A stretch of 64,000 nt of DNA from Alphaproteobacteria bacterium (GTDB lineage: Bacteria > Pseudomonadota > Alphaproteobacteria > Rhodospirillales > Casp-alpha2): the NCBI GenBank assembly GCA_024279135.1, contig JAJRRU010000028.1, forward strand, positions 1 to 64,000. The letters run 5' to 3'. The notes beneath the pieces are model-generated. The model was not told the origin of the DNA. It saw only the letters and a list, made by a program, of their open reading frames with translations, and did no database searches. This document shows, one piece after another, positions 37,122-49,722 of the stretch (the stretch's first letter is position 1; every line of letters begins with the position of its first letter). Position numbers and translations under genes: made by a program.

Positions 37122-38321
37122 TCAGCCCTGGTCTGTGGCGGTGGTCAGGTGGCGTTTCCGGCGCACCAGAAAAGCACCGATAAACAGCAGCAGCGTGGGT
37201 ACGAGAATGGCCATATTGACGGCGTCCCAGCCGAGCCAGTTTAACAAGGCCCCCGAGGAGAAACTTGCCACGGCCGTGGTGCCGAAAACCAGCGTATCGT
37301 TGAAGGCCTGAACCTTGGCGCGTTCTTCGGTGGTATAGGTTTCGATCAGCAAGGTGGTGCCACCAACAAACATGAAGTTCCAGCCCACACCGATCAGCGC
37401 CAGGGCGACCCAGAAATGTGGCAGGGTTAAACCGCTCAGGCTGGATACCATGCTCAACATGGTCAGAAACGTCCCGGCCATGATAATGACCGTCACGCCA
37501 AAACGTTTTATCAGGTTGCCGGTAAAAAAGCCCGGCGCAAACATGAACAATACGTGCCACTGGATAACATAGGCCGTGTCGCTGAAATCAAAACCGGAGG
37601 ATTGCATGGACAGCGGGGTCGCCGTCATGACCAGCACCATCATGCTGTAGCCGACCATGCCTGCAAACAGGGCCAGTAAAAATGTCGGTTGTCGGGCTAT
37701 TTCCCGCATGGGCCTTCCACCGCGAAAATTCATATTCTGGGATGGCCTGGGCAACTTCAGAAACTGCACGGTAATGATGCTGATAACACCGATACTGCAA
37801 AAGGCCAGATAGGTTCCTGCATAAAGGACGGGAGCGAACAGATCGACACTGAGTTTGGCGATCTCCGGACCGACCAGCGCCGCAGATACCCCACCGGCGA
37901 GCACCAGACTGATGGCACGGGGTCGGAAACTCTCATCGGAAGCATCGACAACGGCGAACCGGCTGAGTTGCCAGAAAGCAACGTGCGAGCCGATCATGGC
38001 TCCGGCCAGGCATAACAGGACAAATGAATGCGCGTATAACAGGGTATAGGCCGCGATCAGGCCACCCAGAATGCCAATGATCTGACCGATGGTAAAACCG
38101 GCTCGACGGCCGATTTTGGACATAATCAGCGATGCCGGTGTGGCCATCAGCATGGTTGCGGTCATCTGCAAGGCCATGGGAAGTGTCGCCAGACCCGGAT
38201 CATCGGACAGCAATATACCGGCCAGCGATGCGACGATGGTCGTCATGACCGTGCCGGTCATAACCAACCCCTGACCACATGCCAGAACAAGCACGTTACG
38301 GTATTGTGCGGAATTGTTCAT
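37122..38321 (-). CDS. Major facilitator superfamily transporter
   Basis: 399 residues with about 12 hydrophobic helices in two halves. The loop after helix 2 has SKIGRRAGF, the MFS motif A pattern. The substrate cannot be predicted; drug or metabolite export is most common for this size. It starts 17 bases after ssb and may be co-transcribed. Confidence 0.88.
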   Translation of the reverse strand: MNNSAQYRNVLVLACGQGLVMTGTVMTTIVASLAGILLSDDPGLATLPMALQMTATMLMATPASLIMSKIGRRAGFTIGQIIGILGGLIAAYTLLYAHSFVLLCLAGAMIGSHVAFWQLSRFAVVDASDESFRPRAISLVLAGGVSAALVGPEIAKLSVDLFAPVLYAGTYLAFCSIGVISIITVQFLKLPRPSQNMNFRGGRPMREIARQPTFLLALFAGMVGYSMMVLVMTATPLSMQSSGFDFSDTAYVIQWHVLFMFAPGFFTGNLIKRFGVTVIIMAGTFLTMLSMVSSLSGLTLPHFWVALALIGVGWNFMFVGGTTLLIETYTTEERAKVQAFNDTLVFGTTAVASFSSGALLNWLGWDAVNMAILVPTLLLFIGAFLVRRKRHLTTATDQG

Positions 38322-38338
38322 AATATCTCGTAAATGCT

Positions 38339-38863
38339 CTAGAACGGGATATCATCATCCAGATCTGCATCGGAACCACCGGGACCCGCATCAGGGCCAT
38401 CCCAGTTTGGCTGATCGTTACTACCACCACCACCACCATAACCGCTACCGTCGCCATTTCCGGCTCCGCTACCACCGCCACCGCTATATCCACCGCCACC
38501 GCCGCCGCCATCACGGCTGTCGAGCATGGTCAGTGTGCCATTGAAGCCTTGCAGGACAATCTCGGTGGTATACTTTTCGATACCATCGTTTCCGGTCCAC
38601 TTGCGGGTCTGAAGCGAGCCTTCCACATAAACCTTGGAGCCTTTTTTCAGGAATCGTTCCACAATTCCGGCCAGACCCTCGGAAAATACGACGATGCGGT
38701 GCCATTCGGTTTTCTCGCGTCGCTCGCCTGTTTGTTTGTCTTTCCAGCTTTCTGACGTGGCGATGGAAAAATTAGCAATCTTTGCCCCGTTTTGCGTATG
38801 ACGGATTTCTGGATCGCGGCCAAGATTTCCGACCAGAATTACCTTGTTTACGCTGCCTGCCAT
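38339..38863 (-). CDS. ssb: Single-stranded DNA-binding protein
   Basis: 174 residues. An OB-fold domain (about 1-108) starts [14 protein letters not shown] and has WHRIVVF. A Gly/Ser-rich linker (about 115-155) and the acidic tip DDDIPF, which docks partner proteins, complete the canonical SSB layout. It is divergent from uvrA, as in many proteobacteria. No LexA box was recognised in the shared promoter region. Confidence 0.97.
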   Translation of the reverse strand: MAGSVNKVILVGNLGRDPEIRHTQNGAKIANFSIATSESWKDKQTGERREKTEWHRIVVFSEGLAGIVERFLKKGSKVYVEGSLQTRKWTGNDGIEKYTTEIVLQGFNGTLTMLDSRDGGGGGGGYSGGGGSGAGNGDGSGYGGGGGSNDQPNWDGPDAGPGGSDADLDDDIPF

Positions 38864-38879
38864 GGGGGGGGACCTTTCT

Positions 38880-38930
38880 GTGAAATGATGGTGAAATGAT
38901 GGTGAAATGACGGTGAAGTGATGGTGAAAT
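38880..38930. repeat. 11-bp tandem repeat in the ssb-uvrA promoter region
   Basis: Four and a half copies of an 11-base unit (GTGAAATGATG and variants with one change) lie 17 bases upstream of the ssb start. The period matches one helical turn, so the same DNA face would be repeated. It may be slippage-prone or a set of protein sites. Confidence 0.85.
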
Positions 38931-39110
38931 TATATTGCGTTATCCGCGTTGGCGGACTTTACGGTATTGATTGTATGAAGGCCAACTTTTATTTGCGGTT
39001 TGTGTGCGTTGCAGGGCAGTGAAATTGCTGAAAATTCGGACTCCCAATTTCGGTGGCAAGGGCCTATATATGGGGATTCCTGATTTCATAAATTTCAAAT
39101 GGATGTCTAC

Positions 39111-41978
<2,868 letters not shown>

Positions 41979-41984
41979 ACAGTC

Positions 41985-42380
41985 TCAAATCACCGGTGAT
42001 TGCTCATCGATGGGCACCTCCGGCAGATCGTAATAATCACCCTTGCTTTCGGTGTGGATCTGTCTGTCCATGATCAGGCCTGTCGGGCCATTGATGGTAC
42101 CGGCGAAAATGGCTGTGGACGTGGAATCGAATTCCCGCCAGAACAGGTTACTGCCACAGGTATGACAGAAGCCCCGCTCGGCCTGCTCGGATGACTTGTA
42201 CCAGCGCAAGGTGGTGCCGGAGATATGCAGTTCCGCCGTTTTGCACCGCGTCGCGGCCACATAATGCCCACTGGTCTTGCGACACTGGGTGCAATGACAG
42301 GCGCACACATTTCGCAGATTACCGCGGACCTGATAGGTAACCCCGCCACACAGGCAGCCACCGTTTGTCAGTTTTGTCAT
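41985..42380 (-). CDS. GFA/CENP-V domain protein
   Basis: 131 residues from the ATG at 42380, preceded by AAGGAAA. Zinc motifs typical of the glutathione-dependent formaldehyde-activating fold are present: GGCLCGGVTY (CxC), CHCTQCRKTSG (CxxC) and FCHTCGSNLFW (CxxC). The family name does not prove formaldehyde activity, since most members have unknown substrates. It is convergent with uvrA, with only 6 bases between stops. A second, different GFA gene lies at 61.5 kb. Confidence 0.9.
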   Translation of the reverse strand: MTKLTNGGCLCGGVTYQVRGNLRNVCACHCTQCRKTSGHYVAATRCKTAELHISGTTLRWYKSSEQAERGFCHTCGSNLFWREFDSTSTAIFAGTINGPTGLIMDRQIHTESKGDYYDLPEVPIDEQSPVI

Positions 42381-42409
42381 GGTTATTTCCTTAAACAATC
42401 AAGTTGTCA

Positions 42410-43786
42410 TCAATCGTCCATAAAGTCTTCCAGACCTTTCGTGCCGCGCTTGTCGGTATCAATAAGGATGGCACCGCGCAGGTCGGCATCGATAAAATTC
42501 GCATCGTGCAGCAAGGCACCGGTAAAATCCACATCGCGCAGATCGGCACCGCGCAGGTCGGCTTCCATCAGGTCGCATTTACTCATGTTTGCGCCGTTGA
42601 ATTTTGCCCCCCTGGCGCGGATATGGGCCAGGTTAGAGCGCCATTCGCCGCCGCTTGCCCGGCCACTCATCAGGACTTCGCTGAAATCTGCACCGATAAA
42701 TGACGCCCTGTCCAGGGTCGCGCGGACTAATTTGACCCCGCGCAGGCTGCTGCGGTCAAAACATGCATCGCGCAGGTCGGAATAGGACATATCGGTCATG
42801 ATCAGTTCACCTTGTTCCATTGTCACGTTTTTCATGATGGCATAGGACAGATCGGCGGCAGACAGGTTGATGGTATCCATGTTCTGGCCCGCGATATTGG
42901 TCATGGACAGATTTGCCCGCTCGCCATCGCGGCCATTGCTGGCGACCCACTGAACATGCTGGCGGATGATATCGCGGATGTTCCTGTCCAGACTGTCGAG
43001 CGCCTTTGCCACCCGGGCGTCTGTCATATCAACATTGCTGAAATCCATGTCGTCGAAGATGGCACCGATCATGTCTGCGCCGCTCAGATCGGCGGCATCC
43101 AGTTTGGTGCCATCGAAATGTGCACCATGGAATATAGCACCGCTCAGGTTGGCTTCGCTGAAATTGGTGCCGCGCAGGTTACACCCGGTCATGTTGGTGA
43201 GCGACAGGTTGGCCCGGATGAACTGGGTATAGCTCAGATCACAGTCGGTCAGGTCTGTCTGCACGATGAAGGAATTGGATACCTTGGCAGCACTCAGATT
43301 AGCCCCACGGGCCACGGCCTGTTCCAGCCCTGTGGCCATGACATCCATGCCGACTTGGGTCAGATCACCACCTAGCCCGCCGGAGCGCAGCAACACCCCT
43401 TCGCGCATATCGGCCTCTATCATGCTGGCCCGTGTCATATCGGCCTTGGCCAGCGAGGCACCGCGCAGATCAGCCCGATCCATAATGGCTTTGACAAGTT
43501 TGATGCCTCGCATGTCGGCCCCGAACAGGTTGGCATCGGTCAGGTTGGTGGCGGACATATCGGCGTTGTTAAGCATTGAGCCGGTGAAATCGGTGCCGGT
43601 CATATCGTGTTTGGAGAAGTTCAGATAGGACATATCGAGAAATTTCAGGTTGGCCCGAACACCGCCTATGCGGCCTCGCACAAAATGTTCATGGCCCTCG
43701 ATAATTTTATCGAGTTCTTTTTGCGACAATTTGATCCATTTAAAGTCCTTGTCGCCAAATTTCGGTTTTTTAGTCATCCATTCCAT
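42410..43786 (-). CDS. Large pentapeptide-repeat protein
   Basis: 458 residues. After a short N-terminus (MTKKPKFGDKDFKW) nearly the whole chain is A(D/N)LxX repeats, in two blocks (about 45-240 and 290-450) separated by a segment without repeats (about 245-290, with RNIRDIIRQHVQWV). Each block should form a right-handed quadrilateral beta-helix. Small relatives such as Qnr and MfpA mimic DNA and protect gyrase; this one is twice as long and its role is unknown. It starts 112 bases before the divergent trmFO. Confidence 0.92.
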   Translation of the reverse strand: MEWMTKKPKFGDKDFKWIKLSQKELDKIIEGHEHFVRGRIGGVRANLKFLDMSYLNFSKHDMTGTDFTGSMLNNADMSATNLTDANLFGADMRGIKLVKAIMDRADLRGASLAKADMTRASMIEADMREGVLLRSGGLGGDLTQVGMDVMATGLEQAVARGANLSAAKVSNSFIVQTDLTDCDLSYTQFIRANLSLTNMTGCNLRGTNFSEANLSGAIFHGAHFDGTKLDAADLSGADMIGAIFDDMDFSNVDMTDARVAKALDSLDRNIRDIIRQHVQWVASNGRDGERANLSMTNIAGQNMDTINLSAADLSYAIMKNVTMEQGELIMTDMSYSDLRDACFDRSSLRGVKLVRATLDRASFIGADFSEVLMSGRASGGEWRSNLAHIRARGAKFNGANMSKCDLMEADLRGADLRDVDFTGALLHDANFIDADLRGAILIDTDKRGTKGLEDFMDD

Positions 43787-43898
43787 GCAGATAAGACACC
43801 TTGTTTGTTGCAGGTTTCGTGAAATTTTTTTCGTGATATAATCTTAAACCATAAAAATAGGTTGTTTGCTGTAATGCACATCACTATCACTGCGAGCT

Positions 43899-45284
43899 AT
43901 GAAAACAAATAAATATAAAGCGGTCCACATTATCGGCGGCGGGCTGGCCGGCTCGGAGGCCGCCTGGCAACTGGTCAGGCTCGGAATCCCGGTCATTCTC
44001 CATGAAATGCGCCCGATCCGTAAAACCGAGGTGCACGTCAGCGACGGGCTGGCCGAACTGGTGTGCTCCAATTCTTTTCGCTCCGATGACGCCGGATTTA
44101 ATGCGGTTGGTGTGCTGCACGCCGAAATGCGGGATCTGGATTCGCTGATTATGGCGACCGCCGATAACAACCGGGTCCCGGCTGGCAGTGCCCTGGCCGT
44201 TGACCGTGAGGGCTTCAGTGCAGGTGTAGGCAAGGCTCTCGAAGAACACCCCCTGGTCACCATCGAACGGGGTGAGATTACCGGATTGCCGCCCCAGGAC
44301 TGGGATAGTGTGATTATCGCCACCGGGCCGTTGACTTCACCCGATCTGGCGGCTGATATTGCCCGGCTGAACGGCGAGGACTCGCTGGCATTTTTCGATG
44401 CCATCGCACCGATTATCCATAAAGACAGTATCGATATGTCGGTCGCCTGGTACCAGTCGCGTTATGATAAGAGCGCGCCGGGCGGTGATGGCAAGGATTA
44501 CATCAATTGTCCCATGGACAAGGCCGGTTACGATCAGTTTGTTGCCGATCTGCTGTCTGGTGAAACCGTTGATTTCCGCAATTGGGAACGCGATACACCG
44601 TATTTTGACGGCTGTCTGCCCATCGAGGTTATGGCCGAACGGGGACCCGAGACCCTACGCCATGGCCCCATGAAGCCGCGCGGACTGACCAATGAGCACG
44701 ACCCGCAGGTCAAGGCCTATGCGGTGGTCCAGTTGCGTCAGGACAATGCATTGGGCACGCTCTATAACATGGTGGGCTTCCAGACCAAGCTTAACTATGG
44801 TGCCCAGCAACGGGTTTTTCGCTCCATTCCGGGGCTGGAAAATGCCGAGTTTGCCCGCCTGGGCGGTTTGCATCGCAATACGTTTATCAACAGCCCACGG
44901 CTGCTGGATGGTGAACTGAGATTAAAGCTCCGCCCGGCCCTGAGATTTGCCGGTCAGATGACGGGCTGTGAAGGCTATGTGGAAAGTGCCGCCATGGGCC
45001 TCATGGCCGGACGATTTGCTGCCGCCGAGCGATTGGGAAAATCATTTACCGCCCCGCCCCTGAGCACCTCGCACGGCGCCTTGATCAACCACATCACCGG
45101 CGGTGCCGATGCCACCACATTCCAGCCCATGAATGTCAATTTCGGGCTGTTCCCGCCGCTGATCGGTGAGCCCGGCAAACGTCCGCCGAGAGGCCGCGAC
45201 CGCAAGGCCGCCATGGCCGCACGTGCACGGTCGGATTTCGCCGCCTGGCTGGCAACTAACGAGCCTGATCCGCCAGCGACGTAA
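43899..45284 (+). CDS. trmFO: tRNA (uracil-54-C5)-methyltransferase, folate/FAD type
   Basis: 461 residues, the usual TrmFO length. The FAD motif [15 protein letters not shown] starts at about residue 10. [14 protein letters not shown] (conserved Cys) and [15 protein letters not shown] follow, with [13 protein letters not shown] near the end. It uses methylene-tetrahydrofolate and FADH2 to make m5U54 in tRNA. Its end overlaps the convergent GNAT gene by 29 bases. Confidence 0.95.
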   Translation: MKTNKYKAVHIIGGGLAGSEAAWQLVRLGIPVILHEMRPIRKTEVHVSDGLAELVCSNSFRSDDAGFNAVGVLHAEMRDLDSLIMATADNNRVPAGSALAVDREGFSAGVGKALEEHPLVTIERGEITGLPPQDWDSVIIATGPLTSPDLAADIARLNGEDSLAFFDAIAPIIHKDSIDMSVAWYQSRYDKSAPGGDGKDYINCPMDKAGYDQFVADLLSGETVDFRNWERDTPYFDGCLPIEVMAERGPETLRHGPMKPRGLTNEHDPQVKAYAVVQLRQDNALGTLYNMVGFQTKLNYGAQQRVFRSIPGLENAEFARLGGLHRNTFINSPRLLDGELRLKLRPALRFAGQMTGCEGYVESAAMGLMAGRFAAAERLGKSFTAPPLSTSHGALINHITGGADATTFQPMNVNFGLFPPLIGEPGKRPPRGRDRKAAMAARARSDFAAWLATNEPDPPAT

Positions 45285-45780
45285 TGGCCCCGTTCACACC
45301 ATCGAGCGCACCGTTTACCAGTTCGCGGATCAGTACCCGGTGTTGCTGTTCGCCGGGCATGGTGATGTGGTGGCCGTGGGCTACGTTTGCCGCACCGAAG
45401 CCAAAACGGCCATAATAGGTCAAATCACCGACCAGAATGACGATGGTGTGATGGTGGTTGCGCGCCGCGATCAGGCCGTGGTTGATCAGATCAGCGCCGA
45501 TCCCCCTGCCCTGCAGGTCCGGTGCGACACCTAATGGGCCCAGTAACAAGGCCGGGGTTTTGCTGTTCGTTGTGTCATCGTTGATGGATACGGGCCAGAA
45601 CCGGATGGTGCCCACAAGCCGATTTCCCATGGTGGTCACGAAACGAAGTTTCGCCTCGTCCCTGACCGATTGACGGAAATGATAGGACCGCTTGGACTGA
45701 CGACCCTCACCGAAGGCTGCGTCCAGTAAAGTATCAATGGTATCACTGGCTTTTGATGGCTGAGGTTTGATTGTGTACAT
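45256..45780 (-). CDS. GNAT-family N-acetyltransferase (YhbS-like)
   Basis: 174 residues. The acetyl-CoA-binding motif A is clear: [20 protein letters not shown] (about 80-100), followed by [15 protein letters not shown], typical of the YhbS/YhbS-like subgroup. The substrate is unknown. Its 3' end overlaps trmFO on the opposite strand. Confidence 0.88.
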   Translation of the reverse strand: MYTIKPQPSKASDTIDTLLDAAFGEGRQSKRSYHFRQSVRDEAKLRFVTTMGNRLVGTIRFWPVSINDDTTNSKTPALLLGPLGVAPDLQGRGIGADLINHGLIAARNHHHTIVILVGDLTYYGRFGFGAANVAHGHHITMPGEQQHRVLIRELVNGALDGVNGAITSLADQAR

Positions 45781-46221
45781 GTTATCTGTTCCGGTATCTC
45801 GCGTGCTCTGGGGGGCGTTTTAAGGGGCTAAAAACAAGGCAATGCTGCGGCGCGATGCCGTTTGATGCCGTGGCGAGAACTTCTGGAATGGGAACAGTAT
45901 TATGGGGTGTTATGTGTTCGTCAGAGAAGTTTGCACCGGACGCATCGACAGTCCGCAGCGATTGATCGCTGGCGTCGTCGTCGCAGGGCTGGTGCGCTAA
46001 CCGGTCTAACTTTAAACACAATTGTCTCCGAGAGTGGATGAAATCTGAATCCGTCTTAGATTGCATGGCAAAGCTTGTCAACACCATGCTTGAAAAGTGC
46101 TATACTGGATCTGGCCCGGTAAATGGCTGTTTGGGCAAATATTTGATGCTGGTAACTTAATTGAAAGCATTAAGCATCAATGTGTTGAGCTGTATCTTTA
46201 ATTTTTCTTGAACTGACATAT
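45781..46221. other. Intergenic region with no recognised gene
   Basis: About 440 bases between two divergent genes. Short frames exist but have no ribosome-binding site or recognisable protein. A TATACT at 46103-46108 could be a -10 element for the large downstream gene, but no well-spaced -35 was found. No terminator or structured RNA was recognised. Confidence 0.4.
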
Positions 46222-48630
46222 ATGATTGGCATGAAATACACCACGTTACCTTGCCTGGTATCAAGCACAGTGCCGCGCCTGCTCGGGGCGCTGGGGGTCT
46301 GTCTGATGGTGGCAGGTGGCGCGATTGTTGTGTCTTTTACGCTTCAAAACATACCAAAAAGTTACGCTGCCGAGGCGTTGTCACCGGCCACAACGGCCCT
46401 GTTTGCTGCGGTTCGTGGCGGGGATTTGTCCGGCGTACAGGCCGCCTTGGTGGACGGTGCGGACCTGAGCGCCGTCAATCAGAATAATATCAACGCCGAA
46501 GCCCTGGCCCGATCCTATAATTATTATACCATCGCCTATTTCCTGAAGACATACAGCAAGATCGAAGGGAATGGGGCCGGTGAGAAGCAGCAACAGGCCG
46601 CCGCCCCGAAAATGGCTGAGCCGGTTTCGAATGAACCGGTGGCCGATGAACCCGTTGATATCCCAGATGGTCAGTATTCGGACGGGGCCGGTAAAATATT
46701 TCAGAACCTGACCCAAAAAGATGACATGGCGGGGGATCCTCCCATATCTCCGGCCAAACCGACGGCTTTGCTCAAGGCTCTGGGTGACCAGGAACCAGCT
46801 GATACAACGGCTCGCGCCACGGGTAGCCAAGCTGGTTCCGTGGCGGAGGAAGCAGATTTTTTTGCCCAGATGAGGGCCTTTGGCGAAACCCCGCTGGACC
46901 CACCGGCAGCAGGTAAAGATCCCCCAGCCGTTGCCAGTGGTCTGGACGATGGTCTGGACGGTGGTCCCGGTGATGGTCCCGCTAAGAACCTGGTTAGCCG
47001 TTTGGGGTCGACGGAGTTATCCGCACCTGCCGATACGCCATTGGGGCGAGTCTTGCCCAAGCATGAAAGCCTGCGCAATGCAGTTCTGGAGAATCTGCAA
47101 CGGGAATCAAAGGCCCGTCTTGCCGAGTTGGAAAATGCTCGCGACGAGATCGCAGATCGTCTGATTTTGGAAGAACGCGCCAAGCTCCATGGCAGCGGCA
47201 CCCAGAATGTGCAATCGGATTTCCGGGCTAAAAAGCGTGCCGAGATGACCGGTGACGTGTTGCCGCCAGGTTACGTGCCGCCACCCGATGGTGGGCGCTC
47301 AGGGGTCCGGTTCCTGCAACGCTTAGGGTTGTATGGTAACGATGAAAACGCCCAACCGGTCCCGATGGAGAGCGAAGTTGTCGCCGGACAGCTAAAAGCC
47401 GCACTGGGTGAGGACCGTTTCAAGGCTTTTCTCAAGAGCGGATACAGTGCACCACCGGCCGGACAGACCATTGACACAACCCGCGACAGTGCCATTGCAA
47501 CCATCGCCCAGATGACCCGCATGTTCAGCCCCGTTCCCGGCAATTCCGGCCTCCATAACAGGCCCCAGACCAAGGTGCCGATCAGTGCCCTGAGCCGCTC
47601 GCCAGCCAGTGGCCCGGTAATCGATGCGCTTTCCGGGCGAACCGGGACCGGACAGGTTATTGCCAGTGCGGCTCCGCTGCAACCGGGTGTGCCATCAGAA
47701 TTGCAGGCCCTGCCGCAGGGTATCATGGAAGGTATCACCCGACCGACAACCGTTCCGCTTCGCCCAATTGTGCCACCGGTCGCTCCCTATCCGTTGACTG
47801 ATAAGACCTGGGATGTCAACGCGACCATGGGTGGTCTTTCTGAGACGGCCCAAGAAACCGGCCCCGGTTCCGAAACCGATACCGGTGAAGATACCCCGAT
47901 AATTGACATTCTGGCCGATGTGTTTGGACCTAAATCCCGTGAGAAACCCGTTGAGGCCCCCTCGCCGCTTGAAAAAGGCGGCTCCTGGGACGTTGTGGCG
48001 GTCAAGCTCGGTCCGTCCCAAAACCGGCTACCCGCCGATCAATCTCTCGGCAGCGGGCGATACCGATCGGCTGGCACCGCGGTGACGCCGCTGGTCATGG
48101 GACAGTCCGTGGCCCTGGGTAAATCATCACCGGTGGCTCTGAACCCCAGTGCGGCGGAAGAGTCGTGCATTACCAAACACCAAAGTGCGGTAACTTTCTG
48201 TATCGAGCAAATCGACTGGCCCGATGAGCTCAAAGATGCCATCTGGGTCGATACGGTGATGTATCAGGGGCTGAATGCCATCGTGCGTTATGACAATGGC
48301 GTGGCGACCCGTTTTCATTCCCTGTTCCCCAGTGCCTCGTTCGCCAGGATCGTGGAATATTATATTTCCACTCTGGGGCCACCCCATAGTACCTGGAACC
48401 GTTCGATATCGGCCCTGGCCGCACCAAAACATGATAATCCAACGGTTACATGGAAGGCGCTAAATCCCTATACCCAGGTCGTGACCATCCTGGAAATTCG
48501 TCAGTTCGATGATACCCGTGGTGGTTTTCCCGATAACCGTCGCGGGGCCATCATGTTACACAATGCCCAGTCCGGGACGATTTTCCCGCAAGTCTCGGCT
48601 TTTGAGCTGATGCGTCTGCGCCCGCTATAA
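46222..48630 (+). CDS. Large envelope protein of unknown function, ankyrin-like N-terminus
   Basis: 802 residues. A hydrophobic signal/anchor (about 14-42) is followed by about 60 residues resembling a degenerate ankyrin pair (ALFAAVRGGDLSGVQAAL, DGADLSAVNQ). A long low-complexity region (about 110-620, rich in Pro, Ala, Gly, Asp and Thr) has one charged, probably helical segment (about 285-325). The C-terminal ~170 residues look folded, with two cysteines (EESCITKHQSAVTFC) and an aromatic YYISTLGPPHSTW block. Signal, flexible linker and a terminal domain suggest a periplasm-spanning protein. I know no family for the C-terminal domain. Confidence 0.7.
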   Translation: MIGMKYTTLPCLVSSTVPRLLGALGVCLMVAGGAIVVSFTLQNIPKSYAAEALSPATTALFAAVRGGDLSGVQAALVDGADLSAVNQNNINAEALARSYNYYTIAYFLKTYSKIEGNGAGEKQQQAAAPKMAEPVSNEPVADEPVDIPDGQYSDGAGKIFQNLTQKDDMAGDPPISPAKPTALLKALGDQEPADTTARATGSQAGSVAEEADFFAQMRAFGETPLDPPAAGKDPPAVASGLDDGLDGGPGDGPAKNLVSRLGSTELSAPADTPLGRVLPKHESLRNAVLENLQRESKARLAELENARDEIADRLILEERAKLHGSGTQNVQSDFRAKKRAEMTGDVLPPGYVPPPDGGRSGVRFLQRLGLYGNDENAQPVPMESEVVAGQLKAALGEDRFKAFLKSGYSAPPAGQTIDTTRDSAIATIAQMTRMFSPVPGNSGLHNRPQTKVPISALSRSPASGPVIDALSGRTGTGQVIASAAPLQPGVPSELQALPQGIMEGITRPTTVPLRPIVPPVAPYPLTDKTWDVNATMGGLSETAQETGPGSETDTGEDTPIIDILADVFGPKSREKPVEAPSPLEKGGSWDVVAVKLGPSQNRLPADQSLGSGRYRSAGTAVTPLVMGQSVALGKSSPVALNPSAAEESCITKHQSAVTFCIEQIDWPDELKDAIWVDTVMYQGLNAIVRYDNGVATRFHSLFPSASFARIVEYYISTLGPPHSTWNRSISALAAPKHDNPTVTWKALNPYTQVVTILEIRQFDDTRGGFPDNRRGAIMLHNAQSGTIFPQVSAFELMRLRPL

Positions 48631-48638
48631 CTTGATCT

Positions 48639-49523
48639 TCAGATTTTTTTGCACCACCCGGCAAATAACAGCCCCAAGGTTTTGAGCGGGCTGTGGCTGT
48701 GTTGCAAACGCCCATCGAAGGCATCAAACCCGGTTTTTGATATCCGGCCCAGGTAATGGCTGGCCAGGGGCACACTCAACAGAGCCGCTATGGTGGACCT
48801 GGGCTGGTTCTTTGATGCCTGTCTGGCGTGTTGCAGGTGCTCGTTGGCCCGCGTAGCGAGGCTGCGAACGATATCGCGCAAGGCTTTGAGCTCGTGTTCG
48901 GTTGTCAGGCCCGACAGGTCTGACAGATCGATGCCGGTTTTTCGCTGCATATCCATGGGCACCATACACCGAGCTTGTGATGGGTGGGCTAATTGATAGG
49001 CCATGGAGCGGATTATACCGCTCAAGGCCCACGCCACACCGCAATGATAGGCTGCGGGGGAGATTTTCTGGCTCGGGCTCCCCGACAGCATATCGAGGGA
49101 AAGCTGAACCAGCGTAGATGATGTGGCGGCGCAATAATCGACCAGGCTATCGAGGGTTGGTGGCGGGTTGTCATTGAGGTCATCGCCGCGGGCTTCGAGC
49201 AGGTCAAGGAAATGTTGTTTCGCAAGGCCGTGCCGGCAAATGATATGGTAAAGCAGACCGGCGGTTCCAGCCGGGCGTGGATTGTCGGGCTTGCTGTTGT
49301 GTATAATGTCGCGCCACCATTGCAGACGCATTTGCCCGAGCAGGGTTTCGTTGACATGCGAGCGAATGCTCGCAATTTCACAATTAAAACCATGCAGTGC
49401 GAATAAATCATCCCGCCTGTTGCGCGGTGCCAGCATAATGCACAGGTAGCGGTCGTGATCATACTGGTTGACCTGATCAATACAGTACTGAATTTGTGGT
49501 TCCTGTTGGGTGTCTTCAGTCAT
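48639..49523 (-). CDS. Squalene/phytoene-synthase-like protein (NDUFAF6-like)
   Basis: 294 residues with the trans-isoprenyl synthase fold pattern (LFALHGFNCEIASI, RLQWWRDII, GVAWALSGIIRSMAY). Both aspartate-rich catalytic motifs of active synthases (D-x3-D) are missing: FNCEIASI and SGIIRSMAY stand in their places. This fits the NDUFAF6 branch, which helps assemble respiratory complex I in mitochondria, better than a terpene enzyme. In many alphaproteobacteria this gene follows the secDF/Mth938 block. Here 6.8 kb of other genes separate them. Confidence 0.8.
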   Translation of the reverse strand: MTEDTQQEPQIQYCIDQVNQYDHDRYLCIMLAPRNRRDDLFALHGFNCEIASIRSHVNETLLGQMRLQWWRDIIHNSKPDNPRPAGTAGLLYHIICRHGLAKQHFLDLLEARGDDLNDNPPPTLDSLVDYCAATSSTLVQLSLDMLSGSPSQKISPAAYHCGVAWALSGIIRSMAYQLAHPSQARCMVPMDMQRKTGIDLSDLSGLTTEHELKALRDIVRSLATRANEHLQHARQASKNQPRSTIAALLSVPLASHYLGRISKTGFDAFDGRLQHSHSPLKTLGLLFAGWCKKI

Positions 49524-49722
49524 TATTTTTATCCAACGGCTGCAAGTCCGGCTTATTTAAAGAAATTACGTCTTTTCATTTTGATTTCCCTGAATTGTAT
49601 TTTTTATTATCCTGTCTTTTATTCTTGTCGTGCAGGATTTTAGAAAAAAATGGTCGATGTGTAAATTAGACTTATAGATGTGGTATAGTTTTGATAGGAG
49701 AATTACTTTTGAGAGGTATCCC

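Noticed and set aside
38864-39110. SOS (LexA) box for uvrA/ssb
   Set aside because: No GTTC-N7-GTTC or GAAC-N7-GAAC site was found in the shared promoter region.
41991-42002. Palindrome ATCACCGGTGAT between uvrA and the GFA gene as a terminator
   Set aside because: It overlaps the GFA coding end, the arms leave no loop, and no T-run follows on either strand.
45782-46087. 101-codon minus-strand ORF in the 440-base gap
   Set aside because: No ribosome-binding site, no recognisable motif, atypical composition for a protein.
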